Made by a program: the position numbers and the translations under genes. Source: Burkholderiaceae bacterium (GTDB lineage Bacteria; Pseudomonadota; Gammaproteobacteria; Burkholderiales; Burkholderiaceae_B). Taken from it: a DNA stretch of 64,000 nucleotides. Where the stretch lies: NCBI GenBank assembly GCA_020851995.1, contig JADZBO010000261.1, forward strand, positions 18,451-82,450, given 5' to 3'. The notes beneath the pieces were generated by a model, which had not been told where the DNA came from, searched no databases, and worked only from the letters and a program-made list of their open reading frames with translations. This document shows, piece after piece, positions 1 through 10,118 of the stretch; position 1 is the first letter of the stretch, and the number at the start of each line of letters is the position of its first letter.

Positions 1-405
1 GCCAACCCGGGCGTCATCGATTTTCAGGACGCACTGTCGGGACCGATCACCTACGACCTGGCCTCGCTTGTGATGGATGCGCGCACGACCTGGGAAGAGC
101 CGCAACAACTCGACTGGGCGATTCGCTATTGGGAACGCGCACGCGCGGCAGGCCTTCCGGTCGAGACGGATTTCGCAAACTTTCACCGCGATTATGAATG
201 GATGGGGTTGCAACGGAACATCCGGATTCTCGGCGTTTTTGCCCGACTGAATCACCGCGACGGCAAATCAGCCTACCTGGCGCACATGCCTCGGGTGATT
301 GGCTACGTGCGGCAAGTCGCGGGGCGCTATGGCGTATTCAGGCCGCTGCTGCGGGTACTGGATCGTCTGGAAAACATTCAGCACAGCGTCGGATATACCT
401 TCTGA
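1..405 (+). CDS. amgK: Aminoglycoside phosphotransferase-family sugar kinase (AmgK-like N-acetylmuramate/GlcNAc kinase), 3' part; 5' end outside window
   Basis: Reading frame open from base 1 ([29 protein letters not shown]...), kinase-type IDFQDA.GP..YDLASL motif; stop overlaps the start of a MurU-like gene. Confidence 0.8.
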   Translation, partial: ANPGVIDFQDALSGPITYDLASLVMDARTTWEEPQQLDWAIRYWERARAAGLPVETDFANFHRDYEWMGLQRNIRILGVFARLNHRDGKSAYLAHMPRVIGYVRQVAGRYGVFRPLLRVLDRLENIQHSVGYTF

Positions 406-1118
406 TGCGGGCGATGATCCTTGCCGCGGGCCGCGGCGAGCGCATGCGGCCACTGACCGATACTGTTCCGAAGCCCTTGTTGCCGGTGGCAGGCAAACCG
501 CTGATCGTCTGGCACATTGAACGGCTGGTCGCCGCGGGAATCCGCGACATCGTCATCAATCACGCCTGGCTGGGCGAGCAGATCGAGCACGCGCTCGGCG
601 ACGGATCGCGCTTCGGCGCGCACATCCGCTTCTCTCCCGAAGGCTCGGCGCTCGAAACAGCCGGGGGCATTGCGACTGCCCTGCCGTTGCTCGGCAAGGA
701 GCCGTTTCTGGTTCTGAACGGTGACGTCTGGTGCGATTGGGATCCCGCGCTCGCGCCTGGTTTGGCAGCGAATCTGGCAACGCAAGGCGCGCTCGCCTGG
801 CTTCTGCTGGTGCGCAATCCGGAGCATCATCCCGAAGGGGATTTCGCGATGGACGCCGCGGGCCGCGTCCACGCCCGGGGCGCAGTGTGTCACACCTTTT
901 CGGGCATCGGCATCTACGACCCCGCATTATTCTCCGGTTGCCGGCCTGGTCAACCGGCCCCGCTCGCCCCGGTACTGCGCAATGCGATGCAGGAGCACCG
1001 GGTTTGCGGCATGCTGCACGAGGCACGCTGGGTCGACGTCGGCACCGTCGAGCGACTGGCGCAACTGGAGACCCTGCTGCGTCAGGCATCGGCTGACCCA
1101 CTCCGATTGGCGGGATGA
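405..1118 (+). CDS. murU: N-acetylmuramate-1-phosphate uridylyltransferase (MurU-like nucleotidyltransferase)
   Basis: [34 protein letters not shown] nucleotidyltransferase signature; TGATG overlap with amgK-like gene. Confidence 0.85.
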   Translation: MRAMILAAGRGERMRPLTDTVPKPLLPVAGKPLIVWHIERLVAAGIRDIVINHAWLGEQIEHALGDGSRFGAHIRFSPEGSALETAGGIATALPLLGKEPFLVLNGDVWCDWDPALAPGLAANLATQGALAWLLLVRNPEHHPEGDFAMDAAGRVHARGAVCHTFSGIGIYDPALFSGCRPGQPAPLAPVLRNAMQEHRVCGMLHEARWVDVGTVERLAQLETLLRQASADPLRLAG

Positions 1119-1197
1119 CCTAAAGACAGGCTATTCTTGCGGCGTGGCTGCTGCTCGCGCGTGAGCGGCCACTTGCTTTGAGGAAGGAACACTTTGT

Positions 1198-1926
1198 ATG
1201 GCAATCCGCATTGAGGCCAAACGGCCCGTTTTCAAACCCGCCCCCTATGAAAGCAGCCGACACTCGCGTCGCTTGCCGAGTTGGCTGATCCTGTTGTTTC
1301 TGGGTATCGCTCTTGGCGGCGGGGGTGTCCTTTTCCTGCAGGCCAGCTACGGCCCGAAGCGTCTGTCAGCGCTCGAATCACAGAAGCTGACCGATGAACT
1401 GACCAGCATCACACTGGAGCGCCAGGGGCTCCAGACGCGGCTGGACGAAATCAGCAGAACCCTCAACAGCGAACGCACCGAGGCCGGCCAGACGATCAAG
1501 TCCCTGCAGGGCGAAGTCTCTGGGCTCAAGGCGCAGATCGAACCCCTGCGCGAGCAACTCAAGCTCTTTGCGCAGACCCTGCCGTACGACGGCAAACTCG
1601 GCCCTGTCGGAATCAGTACCGCCAGTTTCTCGCAGGGCAGGGACGGGGGGGCGCTCTCCTACCTCGTCCTGCTGATGCAGGAAAAGGCTGACAAGCCAGA
1701 GTTGCGCGGAAACGTGGAGTTCGCCGTCGAAGGCAAGGCGGCGGACGGTCGGACACAAACCGTTCAAGTGCCAGCCGTGAACATTACCCTGGGACACTAC
1801 CAGCATGTGGCGGGTCAGGCCAAGTTGCCGGAGGGATTCCTCGCGCGCCGTGTCACGGTCCGTTTCATGGATTCCACTGGATCGCGGCCGCTGACCTGGC
1901 GGATTTTCACTGTTCAGGCCAAGTAG
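1198..1926 (+). CDS. Single-TM coiled-coil protein (DUF6776-like)
   Basis: N-terminal TM segment LPSWLILLFLGIALGGGGVLFL followed by coiled coil and beta-rich C-terminus. Confidence 0.65.
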   Translation: MAIRIEAKRPVFKPAPYESSRHSRRLPSWLILLFLGIALGGGGVLFLQASYGPKRLSALESQKLTDELTSITLERQGLQTRLDEISRTLNSERTEAGQTIKSLQGEVSGLKAQIEPLREQLKLFAQTLPYDGKLGPVGISTASFSQGRDGGALSYLVLLMQEKADKPELRGNVEFAVEGKAADGRTQTVQVPAVNITLGHYQHVAGQAKLPEGFLARRVTVRFMDSTGSRPLTWRIFTVQAK

Positions 1927-2009
1927 TCACGCCCAAGCAAAGGCAGCCCTGTGAAGTGGGCCCGCCCGAGCGGGGGCTTGCCATTGCCCCGGAAAACGCG
2001 GCACTGATA

Positions 2010-2789
2010 CTACGCGGCGGTCCATCCGCCGTCGACCATCAGCGCCGACCCGGTCACCATCGCCGAAGCGTCGCTGGCCAGGAAAACCACGGCCCCCATC
2101 AGATCCTGCGGCTGTCCCACGCGACCCAATGCGATTTTCGAATGCACCATCTCCATGAATGCGGCATCCTCAAACATTCCACGGGTCATGGCGGTCTCGA
2201 TGAACGTCGGACAAATCGTGTTGACACGGATTCCCGCATGCCCGACTTCCCAGGCAAGCGCCTTGGTCATTCCTTCCACCGCATGCTTGCTGGCGCAATA
2301 GACCGTGCGTCGAAATCCGCCGACGTGGCCCATCTGGGATGAAATATTGATCAGGCTTCCAGGCAGACCTGCGTCAAGCAACCCCCGAACCACCTCGCGG
2401 GCGACATAATAGGCCGCCTTGACGTTCAGTGAGAGGATCGCATCAAGGTCTTCGTCAGTCGTTTCGGTCATGAGATTCGGACGATTCATCCCGGCATTGT
2501 TCACCAGGATCTGCATTGGCCCGAGCCGGGCGACGCCGGCGGACACGGCAGCAGAATCGGTCACATCGACCACCCAGGGAGTCGCGTGCCCGCCCTGCGC
2601 ACGCACGCGCGCACATGCCTCGCTGACTTCCGCGCTGTTGCGCGCGGCCACGACCACGTGGGCACCCGCTTCAGCCAGAGCCATGACCGCAGCCAGACCA
2701 ATGCCCCGGCTTCCCCCCGTCACCAGCGCGCGGCGACCATCCACCCTGAAACTTGGCGTTTTCACATTGTTTCCCCATGATGCGGCCAT
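2010..2789 (-). CDS. SDR family oxidoreductase
   Basis: ALVTGGSRGIGLA, NNAGMN, YCASKHAVEGMTKALA motifs. Confidence 0.9.
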   Translation of the reverse strand: MAASWGNNVKTPSFRVDGRRALVTGGSRGIGLAAVMALAEAGAHVVVAARNSAEVSEACARVRAQGGHATPWVVDVTDSAAVSAGVARLGPMQILVNNAGMNRPNLMTETTDEDLDAILSLNVKAAYYVAREVVRGLLDAGLPGSLINISSQMGHVGGFRRTVYCASKHAVEGMTKALAWEVGHAGIRVNTICPTFIETAMTRGMFEDAAFMEMVHSKIALGRVGQPQDLMGAVVFLASDASAMVTGSALMVDGGWTAA

Positions 2790-2916
2790 GAGCGGAGCGC
2801 CCGGGCGCGTGACTCAGATGATCATTATGCATCTGCGCGCCAGACATGCGCAAACTGGCCGAGGGCCGCCGCACGGCGTGCGTTTATACTGCCGCCTCAG
2901 GCAAGGAACGCACCCT

Positions 2917-4470
2917 TTGGAACCTTCAAATCCCGCAGGCCATGTCACGCAGGCGCAGGCGCAGGCGCTCACGCGCCGCCTGCTTGCGTTGCTTGCGCTC
3001 GGCCTGGTCATTCACCTTGTATTCGGGTGGCTGCTGACGCTGTCCGTCGACGAGGCGCACTACATGTACTACGCGTTGCGCCTCGACTGGAGCTACTTCG
3101 ACCATCCGCCGCTGGTCGGCTGGGTCCAATGGCCCCTGATTGCGATCAACGCGCCGGTCGGTGCCATTCGTCTGGTGCCGCAGGCCTTGTGGCTGGTCTC
3201 CTGCCTGTTGGCCTGGCGCCTGGCCCGCAATCTCCACGGTGTAGTGTCTGCCTGGCCAGCCCGCCTGGCGCAAAGCGCCGGCGTCTGGGCGGTGGGGCTG
3301 GCCCTGCTCGCCCCGGTGATGCATGTGCTCGCGGTCGGATTGCTGCCCGACACGTTGCTGATGACCCTGACACTGGCCCTGATGTCGGTCACGCTCTCGC
3401 TGGCGCAACCCGCGCGCGACGACGCACGGCAACTGGGCACCTGGATCGCGCTGGGCGTATTGCTCGGTCTGGCCGGGCTCGCCAAATACACGGCCATTCT
3501 GGCCGCCGCAGCGGTCGTCGTTGTGCTGACCATGCGCCGCGGCCCGAAGGTACTGGCGACTGCTGGCCCCTGGATCGCCACGCTGGTTGCCGCCGTCATG
3601 GTAGCTCCGGTTTTCTACTGGAATGCCACGCACGACTGGATGTCCTTCGCATACCAGCTCAACCATGGCGCCGGCGGCACCTGGCAGCTTCGCCGGCTCG
3701 CAGCCTTCTTCGGTGTGCAAGTGCTCGCCTATGGGCCGCTGCTGTTTCTGGGGACCGCGGTGGCCATACGCCAGGTCTTGCGCGGGCGCGATTGGGATGC
3801 CGCAGCGCTGATGTCGTTCTTCGCGATCCCGTTCGCCGTAACCGCCTGGATGTCGGGCGGTGGCGGAAGCCTCCCCCACTGGACTGCACCGGCCTGGCTG
3901 GCCATGACGCCATTCGCGGCCAACGCCGTCGCGGGGATGTGGGACAGCGGTCGCCACGCGCTGATCAAAGCACTTGCCCGCACGCAGGCCGTGATTTGCC
4001 TGCTCGCCTTCGTCGTGCTCTTTTTTGGGGGACTTCCCGGCATTGGGCAGAATCACCCCCTGGGCCGCAAGAACCCGATCGCCGACTTGTGGGGCTGGGA
4101 CGATGCCGGCGCACGTGCCCGTGCCATCGCTGCTGAACGCGGTGTCGCGGCGCTCGCGGTCGGCAACTGGACGCTCGCCAGCCGACTCGCCTGGTATGCC
4201 CGACCACTGCCGGTCCATGTCATCGACGATCGGGTCGATCAGTTCGACCTCTGGTTCGGCCCGGTCAAGCCCTCGAGCGACGCAATTTACCTCGCGTGGT
4301 CGCAAATGCCCCTGGATCTGCCGGTCGGTCCGGCCAGGTTCGCGTCGTGCGATCTGATCGGCGATCTCGACATTGCGCGACTTGGCCGCGTCCTGTCGGA
4401 TTTCAAGTTCTATCATTGCAGGAACTGGGACACCCTGACGGCCTCAGGAAGTACCATGAGGAAACCGTGA
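2917..4470 (+). CDS. Glycosyltransferase family 39 (ArnT-like) membrane protein; start uncertain (TTG 2917 suggested)
   Basis: VDEAHYMYYALRLDWSYFDHPPLVGWVQWPL GT39 signature, many TM segments; the longer ORF from 2419 overlaps the divergent SDR. Confidence 0.82.
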   Translation: MEPSNPAGHVTQAQAQALTRRLLALLALGLVIHLVFGWLLTLSVDEAHYMYYALRLDWSYFDHPPLVGWVQWPLIAINAPVGAIRLVPQALWLVSCLLAWRLARNLHGVVSAWPARLAQSAGVWAVGLALLAPVMHVLAVGLLPDTLLMTLTLALMSVTLSLAQPARDDARQLGTWIALGVLLGLAGLAKYTAILAAAAVVVVLTMRRGPKVLATAGPWIATLVAAVMVAPVFYWNATHDWMSFAYQLNHGAGGTWQLRRLAAFFGVQVLAYGPLLFLGTAVAIRQVLRGRDWDAAALMSFFAIPFAVTAWMSGGGGSLPHWTAPAWLAMTPFAANAVAGMWDSGRHALIKALARTQAVICLLAFVVLFFGGLPGIGQNHPLGRKNPIADLWGWDDAGARARAIAAERGVAALAVGNWTLASRLAWYARPLPVHVIDDRVDQFDLWFGPVKPSSDAIYLAWSQMPLDLPVGPARFASCDLIGDLDIARLGRVLSDFKFYHCRNWDTLTASGSTMRKP

Positions 4471-5495
4471 AGAAATCCCTGAAACTCGTCTGGCCTTATC
4501 TGCGCATCGCCTTGTCGGTTCTGCTGCTGTGGCTGGCCGCGCGAAACATCGCCTGGGATACGCTGGCACGCAGCGAAATCGCAATCGAACCGGGGTGGTT
4601 CCTGCTCGGCCTGCTCTGCCTGCTGACCGCCAACGCCCTGGCGGCATTCCGGTGGGGATGGATCATGCGCAGTGTCGATCTGCACGGATCCTGGCTCGGG
4701 ATATTCGGCCTTTATCTGTCGGGCGGGCTGATCAACCAGGGGCTTCCCAGCACCATTGGCGGCGATAGCTACCGCGCCATCGAGGCAAGCCGGCAGGCAC
4801 TGGCCGGGCCATCAGCGGATCTTCCGAGCCTTTCAGACGAGTTGCATTCACGAATCGACCTGAACAAGGCCACACCGCGGCTGCGGCTATCGTTTGTCGC
4901 AGTGGCGCTGGATCGGATGCTGGGCCTGACCGGCAACATTGTGCTCGGTGCACTTGGACTGATCCTGGCCGGCAGTGTCATTGCGCCCTGGGCTCAGACC
5001 GTCGGATGGATGTTGCTTGCCGCAACAGCCGGCGGAGCCATCGTTTCAATCTGCCTGCTTGGACTACGTCCTGCGCGTCGGGTTCTGCTCGGCATCCTCG
5101 ATCGCCTGGGAATGGAAACCGCAATCAACGCCCTTCGAACCGCCCTGGGATGGCCGCAGATTCTGCCCCAGCTTGCCCTCTCCGCCGGGATCCATGTGGT
5201 GACCATTGCATCACTGTGGCTGTGCCTCAGAGCCTTCGGCCCCTGGGTTCCATTCGAAGCCCTGATGGTCGGCCTGCCAGCCTTGTCCATTCTCATGATT
5301 CTGCCAATCAGCATCTCTGGCTGGGGACTGCGGGAAACCACGCTTTCCGCCATGCTGACCCTCTGGGGTGTTCCCGCAGGGACTACCGTGCTGGCCTCTG
5401 TCAGCTTTGGCATCCTTGGTTTGCTGGTCTGTATGCCGGGAGCCCTGTTCCTGTTTCGCCGCCGCAAAGCGGGACACGCGCTTCCAGGGCAGTAA
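4467..5495 (+). CDS. Flippase-like / lysylphosphatidylglycerol synthase TM-region family protein
   Basis: GTG start overlapping GT39 stop; LYLSGGLINQGLPSTIGGDSYRAI motif and multiple TMs. Confidence 0.8.
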   Translation: MKKSLKLVWPYLRIALSVLLLWLAARNIAWDTLARSEIAIEPGWFLLGLLCLLTANALAAFRWGWIMRSVDLHGSWLGIFGLYLSGGLINQGLPSTIGGDSYRAIEASRQALAGPSADLPSLSDELHSRIDLNKATPRLRLSFVAVALDRMLGLTGNIVLGALGLILAGSVIAPWAQTVGWMLLAATAGGAIVSICLLGLRPARRVLLGILDRLGMETAINALRTALGWPQILPQLALSAGIHVVTIASLWLCLRAFGPWVPFEALMVGLPALSILMILPISISGWGLRETTLSAMLTLWGVPAGTTVLASVSFGILGLLVCMPGALFLFRRRKAGHALPGQ

Positions 5496-5507
5496 AATGC
5501 GCCTACC

Positions 5508-6761
5508 ATGAGCCTGAGCGTTGACACCATGCGCGCCATCGACCACTGGGTCGGTGTGCCGCTTTGCGCCCTGGCCAGCCCATTCGTGGCGCTGGCCGAT
5601 CGTCTGCGGCGGGCTTTCCGCGGCTCGCCCGCACAGGTACGCAGGCTGTTGTTCATCGAGCTCTCCGAGATGGGAAGCGCCATCATCGTCGATCCCGCCA
5701 TGCGCGATGCGCAAGCGCGGGGTGCGGAAATTTTCTTCCTGATTTTCCGCAGTAATCAGGCGAGCCTCACCCTGCTCAACACCGTCCCGCCTGAAAACGT
5801 CTTCACCATCGATGCGTCCAGTGTCCTGACACTGGTGCGCGACACCCTGAAGTTTCTGGTCCAGGCGAGGGCGCGCCAGATCGACACCGTCATCGATCTG
5901 GAACTGTTTTCGCGCTTTACCGCGCTGCTCACCGGCTTGTGCGGCGCGCAGCGGCGCGTGGGTTATCACATATTCCACGGCGAAGGTCTGTGGCGTGGCA
6001 CGATGCTCACCCACAAAGTGCACTACAACCCGCACATGCACATTGCGAAAAACTTCCTCTCGCTCGTGCATGCCGCGTTTGCGACCACGGAAGAATTGCC
6101 GTTCTCTAAAATCCAGATCCCGGATAGCGCAGTGCGCATCGCGCAGGCCACGATCGCCCCTGATGTGCGCTCAAAGGTGCTTGAACGCATCAATACACTG
6201 GCAGCAACTGCGGGCCGACCATTCCGTCATGGTCAGGAGCCCTTGTTTCTGGTCAATCCCAACGCCAGCGATCTGCTGGTGCAGCGTCGCTGGGCGCCCG
6301 AGCGATTTTCCGAACTGATCCGCGCCCTGCGGGATCGTTGGCCCGAGAGCCTGATTCTCGTGACCGGCTCCCCTGCCGAGCATCAATACGTCGAAAACGT
6401 GCGACGGGGCGCGCAGGTCCCCAACGCGCTCAATTTTGCCGGACAGGTCGCCTTCTCTGAACTCCCCACGCTCTATAGCCTCGCCGATGTCATGGTCACC
6501 AACGATTCAGGGCCAGGCCATTTTTCATCGGTCACCCGTCTGCACACGGTCGTGCTGTTTGGGCCCGAAACTCCGGCGCTCTACGGTTCTCTGGGAAAAT
6601 CCATTCCCATCACCGCCAACCTGGCATGCTCGCCATGCGTCAGCGCCGCCAACCATCGCAAGACCCCTTGCACCGACAATGCCTGCATGCGGGCGATCCG
6701 CGTCGACGACGTACTGGAAAAGATGACAATTCAATATGCTGCAGCCCGTGCGCACGCCTGA
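5508..6761 (+). CDS. Glycosyltransferase family 9 (heptosyltransferase-like)
   Basis: NPNASDLLVQRRWAPERFSELIRAL and TNDSGPGHFSSVTRLHTVVLFGPETP motifs. Confidence 0.85.
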   Translation: MSLSVDTMRAIDHWVGVPLCALASPFVALADRLRRAFRGSPAQVRRLLFIELSEMGSAIIVDPAMRDAQARGAEIFFLIFRSNQASLTLLNTVPPENVFTIDASSVLTLVRDTLKFLVQARARQIDTVIDLELFSRFTALLTGLCGAQRRVGYHIFHGEGLWRGTMLTHKVHYNPHMHIAKNFLSLVHAAFATTEELPFSKIQIPDSAVRIAQATIAPDVRSKVLERINTLAATAGRPFRHGQEPLFLVNPNASDLLVQRRWAPERFSELIRALRDRWPESLILVTGSPAEHQYVENVRRGAQVPNALNFAGQVAFSELPTLYSLADVMVTNDSGPGHFSSVTRLHTVVLFGPETPALYGSLGKSIPITANLACSPCVSAANHRKTPCTDNACMRAIRVDDVLEKMTIQYAAARAHA

Positions 6762-7569
6762 CCCGTCGGGCGCAGTCCCCCTCACGCCTGCGTCAGCGGC
6801 CATTCCGGTCTGGGCATGGGCCCTGTGGATGCTGCCGATAGGAGTTTGGCTCGCGCTTTTGCCGATGATCCCAACGATCGATCTGTTTCGTCTACTCAAT
6901 CACATGACGTCACGGGCACCCGATGAAGTCTGGGTGATCTTTAATTTTCTCGGCAATGGCTGGAGCCTGTTCGCCATCGTCTCGCCCGTGCTGGTGTTCG
7001 CACCCCGCGTCATGCTGTCGGGCCTCTGCGCCGGTGCGGTCGCCGGCATTCTGTCGCGCAGCCTGAAAATGATTCTGGAAATGCCACGCCCGGCAGGTGT
7101 GCTGGATCCTGCCTCGTTTCACATCATCGGCAAGCCGCTGACCTCCATGGCAATGCCCTCCGGCCACACGCTGACCGCCTTCGCCATCGCCACCGCATTC
7201 TTCTTCAGCATCGCGCCCGGCCGGCGCGCAAAATTTGCCTGGCTATTCGTTCTGGCAGCGCTGGCGGGGATCGCGCGCATCGGCGTGGGTGCACACTGGC
7301 CGTCGGATGTCATGGTGGGGAGCGCGATCGGGCTTTTTAGCGGTGTGGCTGGCGCATCGATCGCCAGGCGCGCACCGGCGCAATGGCTGTTGCCGACGTC
7401 CTGGCTCCTGTGGGTGCTGGCGGCAGGCGCATTACTGTGCGGCTATATCCTGGCCACATCGGAGATCGACTTTCCGCTCGCCCGCGCGTTTCAACCGGTG
7501 GGCATTGCCGTGGTCGCCATCACGCTGATTCTCTTCGCGCGCCAAGCCCTGCGCGCGCGTCAGCGCTGA
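6736..7569 (+). CDS. Phosphatase PAP2 family protein
   Basis: KMILEMPRPAG, PSGHTLTAFAIATAF, ARIGVGAHWPSDV: the three PAP2 motifs. Confidence 0.88.
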   Translation: MLQPVRTPDPSGAVPLTPASAAIPVWAWALWMLPIGVWLALLPMIPTIDLFRLLNHMTSRAPDEVWVIFNFLGNGWSLFAIVSPVLVFAPRVMLSGLCAGAVAGILSRSLKMILEMPRPAGVLDPASFHIIGKPLTSMAMPSGHTLTAFAIATAFFFSIAPGRRAKFAWLFVLAALAGIARIGVGAHWPSDVMVGSAIGLFSGVAGASIARRAPAQWLLPTSWLLWVLAAGALLCGYILATSEIDFPLARAFQPVGIAVVAITLILFARQALRARQR

Positions 7570-8273
7570 CCCGTCTCGGCCTTGTAACGCGCAAGGTTTT
7601 CAGCATTGGGCGGATAGAGCCCCGGCAGCGGATGTCCCTGCTGCACCTGACTCATGATCCAGTTCTCAAGCGCTTCCTGGCCGGGCGCGGCGGCCAGCAT
7701 CTCATCCAGCAACGCAGCAGGAATCAGCACGGCGCCATCGTCATCGACAACCACCACGTCGCCGGGGAACACCGCCACACCGCCGCAGCCGATCGGCTGC
7801 TGCCAGTCGACAAAAGTCAGACCGGCAACCGACGGGGGCGCAGCGGCACCGGAACACCAGACCGGCAATCCAGTCCCCAGAACGCCAGCCATGTCACGCA
7901 CCACACCATCGGTCACGAGGCCGGCCACTTTTTTCCTGGCGATTCGGGCGCAGAGAATATCACCGAAAATCCCGGCGTCCTTCACGCCCATCGAATCGAC
8001 GACGGCGATGCATCCCTCGGGCATATCCTCGATTGCCGCGCGGGTAGACTTCGGTGACGACCAGGATTCGGGGGTGGCGAGATCCTCGCGCGCAGGCACG
8101 AAGCGCAGGGTAAAGGCGCGCCCGACCAGCCGCGGCTGCCCGGGACGAATCGGTCGTGTGCCGCGCATCCAGACATTGCGCAGCCCCTTCTTGAGCAATA
8201 GGGTGGTGAGCGTCGCCGTCGAGATCGTCGACAGCGTTTCGATGACGTTCTTGTCGAGCTGCATATTGATCAT
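7560..8273 (-). CDS. RraA family protein (aldolase-type / RNase regulator-like fold)
   Basis: RGTRPIRPGQPRLVGRAFTLRF, GIFGDILCARIARKKVAGLVTDGVVRD, FPGDVVVVDDDGAVLIP. Confidence 0.87.
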   Translation of the reverse strand: MINMQLDKNVIETLSTISTATLTTLLLKKGLRNVWMRGTRPIRPGQPRLVGRAFTLRFVPAREDLATPESWSSPKSTRAAIEDMPEGCIAVVDSMGVKDAGIFGDILCARIARKKVAGLVTDGVVRDMAGVLGTGLPVWCSGAAAPPSVAGLTFVDWQQPIGCGGVAVFPGDVVVVDDDGAVLIPAALLDEMLAAAPGQEALENWIMSQVQQGHPLPGLYPPNAENLARYKAETGQR

Positions 8274-8345
8274 GCTTCTTTCTCCTGACCGATGTCTTTC
8301 AGGTCGCCTGATGATTTCGGGGACTGCGCATTGGATATTCGTACG

Positions 8346-9281
8346 TTAAGCAAGCGCGCGCAATTTTCTTTCCTGGCGCGCAATCAGCCGCTCGATGTCG
8401 GCAATATCCAGCGCCGACAGCTTCGGACCCGGCTTGCGCACCGCGTCGCTGGCAATGACGCCTCGCCTGGCCAGGATGTACTTGCGCACTGCAAGACCGG
8501 GCCCCGCCTGCTGCTCGTACTTTGCCAGCGGCAGGTACGCGTCATAGAGATCGAAAGCACGCTCGACTTCGCCTGCGAAATACGCCTTGCAGACCTCGAC
8601 CATCATTTCCGGGTAGGCGAAGCCGGTCATCGCACCGTCGGCACCCCGCACGAGCTCCTCCGGCAGGAACAGGCCGCCGCCGTTGCCCGTCAAAATCGAG
8701 ATGCGACGCAACTCGCCCTTCGCAGTCGCTGCGCGAACCGCTGACAGTTTCGCCAGACCAGGCCAATCCTCGTGTTTGAGCATGACACAACGCGGCGAAT
8801 TCCTGAGTATCCGCAGCACCACAGCGGTCGACATCTGGACCGTGGTGGCGCCCGGGTGATCCTGAAGGCACCAGGGCACATCGGGGCCCAGCGTTTCGTT
8901 CACCATGTCGAAGTATGCGCAGATCTGGTCATCCGTGCGCACCGAAGGCGGCGGCGCGACCATCACTCCAGCCGCACCAAGATCCATCACGCTTTTTGTC
9001 AGTTCCGACATCGAAGCGAAACCCGGTGCCGAGGCACCCACAACAATCGGGATCCGGCCGTTGACCCGGTTGAGCACCTGGCGAACAAACGTCCGGGATT
9101 CTTCCGCCGTCAGTTTGGGGGCCTCGCCCATGATTCCGAGAATCGTCAGCCCGTCGACGCCCTGCTCCAGGCAGAAATCCACCATGCGATCGGTGCTCGC
9201 CAGATCAAGCGCGCCATCGTCCTTGAACGGCGTCACGGTAATCAGGTAGACGCCGCGGGTTGTTTCGTTGAATTTGCTCAC
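8346..9281 (-). CDS. Dihydrodipicolinate synthase family protein (GTG start at 9281 or ATG at 9320)
   Basis: GVYLITVTPFKDDGALDLAST, GIMGEAPKLTAEE, VPIVVGAS-like strand. Confidence 0.88.
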   Translation of the reverse strand: MSKFNETTRGVYLITVTPFKDDGALDLASTDRMVDFCLEQGVDGLTILGIMGEAPKLTAEESRTFVRQVLNRVNGRIPIVVGASAPGFASMSELTKSVMDLGAAGVMVAPPPSVRTDDQICAYFDMVNETLGPDVPWCLQDHPGATTVQMSTAVVLRILRNSPRCVMLKHEDWPGLAKLSAVRAATAKGELRRISILTGNGGGLFLPEELVRGADGAMTGFAYPEMMVEVCKAYFAGEVERAFDLYDAYLPLAKYEQQAGPGLAVRKYILARRGVIASDAVRKPGPKLSALDIADIERLIARQERKLRALA

Positions 9282-9342
9282 TTTGCTCTCCGGAAAATTC
9301 GGTTCGTGCCCCACACCCAATCAGGTAATGGCCGATATGTAA

Positions 9343-9960
9343 TTACTCGAATGTCCATTTGGCCCAGGCAAACAGCACGTTGCCCCACCCGCTGCCACCG
9401 GGCACGTAAGCCGCCTGGACACTGAAATCGGCAATGCTGAGGGTCGCGACCGGCAGAATCCCGGGGAAAGGCGTGTAGTTTGCCGTATCGGCCCGCGCAG
9501 TCAGGAACCCCACGACGCCAATCCCTGCCTTCAGCGCCGTGTCACCCAGCGGCCAGGTTGGAATCCACGCGTATCCTGCCATGTACTGCGGTTGACCGTG
9601 CGAATCCTGGAACACCATGGCGTAAGTGCCTTCGTAGTTTCCACTCGCGTTGTAACGTCCAAGACCCATGCCGAAGCCCAGCGGGTTTTCCTTATAGTTC
9701 GCACGCTGCTCTGACGAGTAGGCAAAAGGCATATGGAAAGACAGGAATGGCACGTAGGCCTCGACCTTGCCTTCGGTCCAGGTGTCCTTGATGTGATCGA
9801 CACCCGTGTAAAACAACTCCCGCCACCACGCCGCGTCCGCAGGGGACTGTGGATCGACCGTCACTGCGGTCGCCCCGCGCTCGATGGCCTGAGCCTGCGC
9901 TGCGATCGGACGAAACAGCGCGATGAGCAAAAAGCACAGGTAACAAAGAGCGTTTTTCAT
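9343..9960 (-). CDS. pagP: Lipid IVA/lipid A palmitoyltransferase (PagP-like)
   Basis: Signal peptide then GFGMGLGRYNASGNYEGTYAMVFQDSHGQPQYMAGYAWIPTW; C-terminal aromatic beta-barrel ending. Confidence 0.8.
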   Translation of the reverse strand: MKNALCYLCFLLIALFRPIAAQAQAIERGATAVTVDPQSPADAAWWRELFYTGVDHIKDTWTEGKVEAYVPFLSFHMPFAYSSEQRANYKENPLGFGMGLGRYNASGNYEGTYAMVFQDSHGQPQYMAGYAWIPTWPLGDTALKAGIGVVGFLTARADTANYTPFPGILPVATLSIADFSVQAAYVPGGSGWGNVLFAWAKWTFE

Positions 9961-10118
9961 TCCTGGGTCAGTTGAACGGACCCCCCCTTTGGCTAAGCGG
10001 GAGTGTTTGTGAAGTGGTGAAAAATCAGCCTGCACATTTTACCCGCTTATTACTTTTGGTTACTCGCAGCCAGCGCCCAGGAGGGCCGTCTGAAATCCGC
10101 CGCTGATTCAGCCAGGTT

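Noticed and set aside
2419-2916. N-terminal extension of the GT39 ORF
   Set aside because: It overlaps the divergent SDR coding region and the extra residues are low-complexity; GT39-type sequence begins only after ~2917.
2926-4416. 496-aa antisense ORF opposite GT39
   Set aside because: Shadow ORF in GC-rich coding DNA; low-complexity composition without recognisable motifs, while the + strand has a clear GT39 signature.
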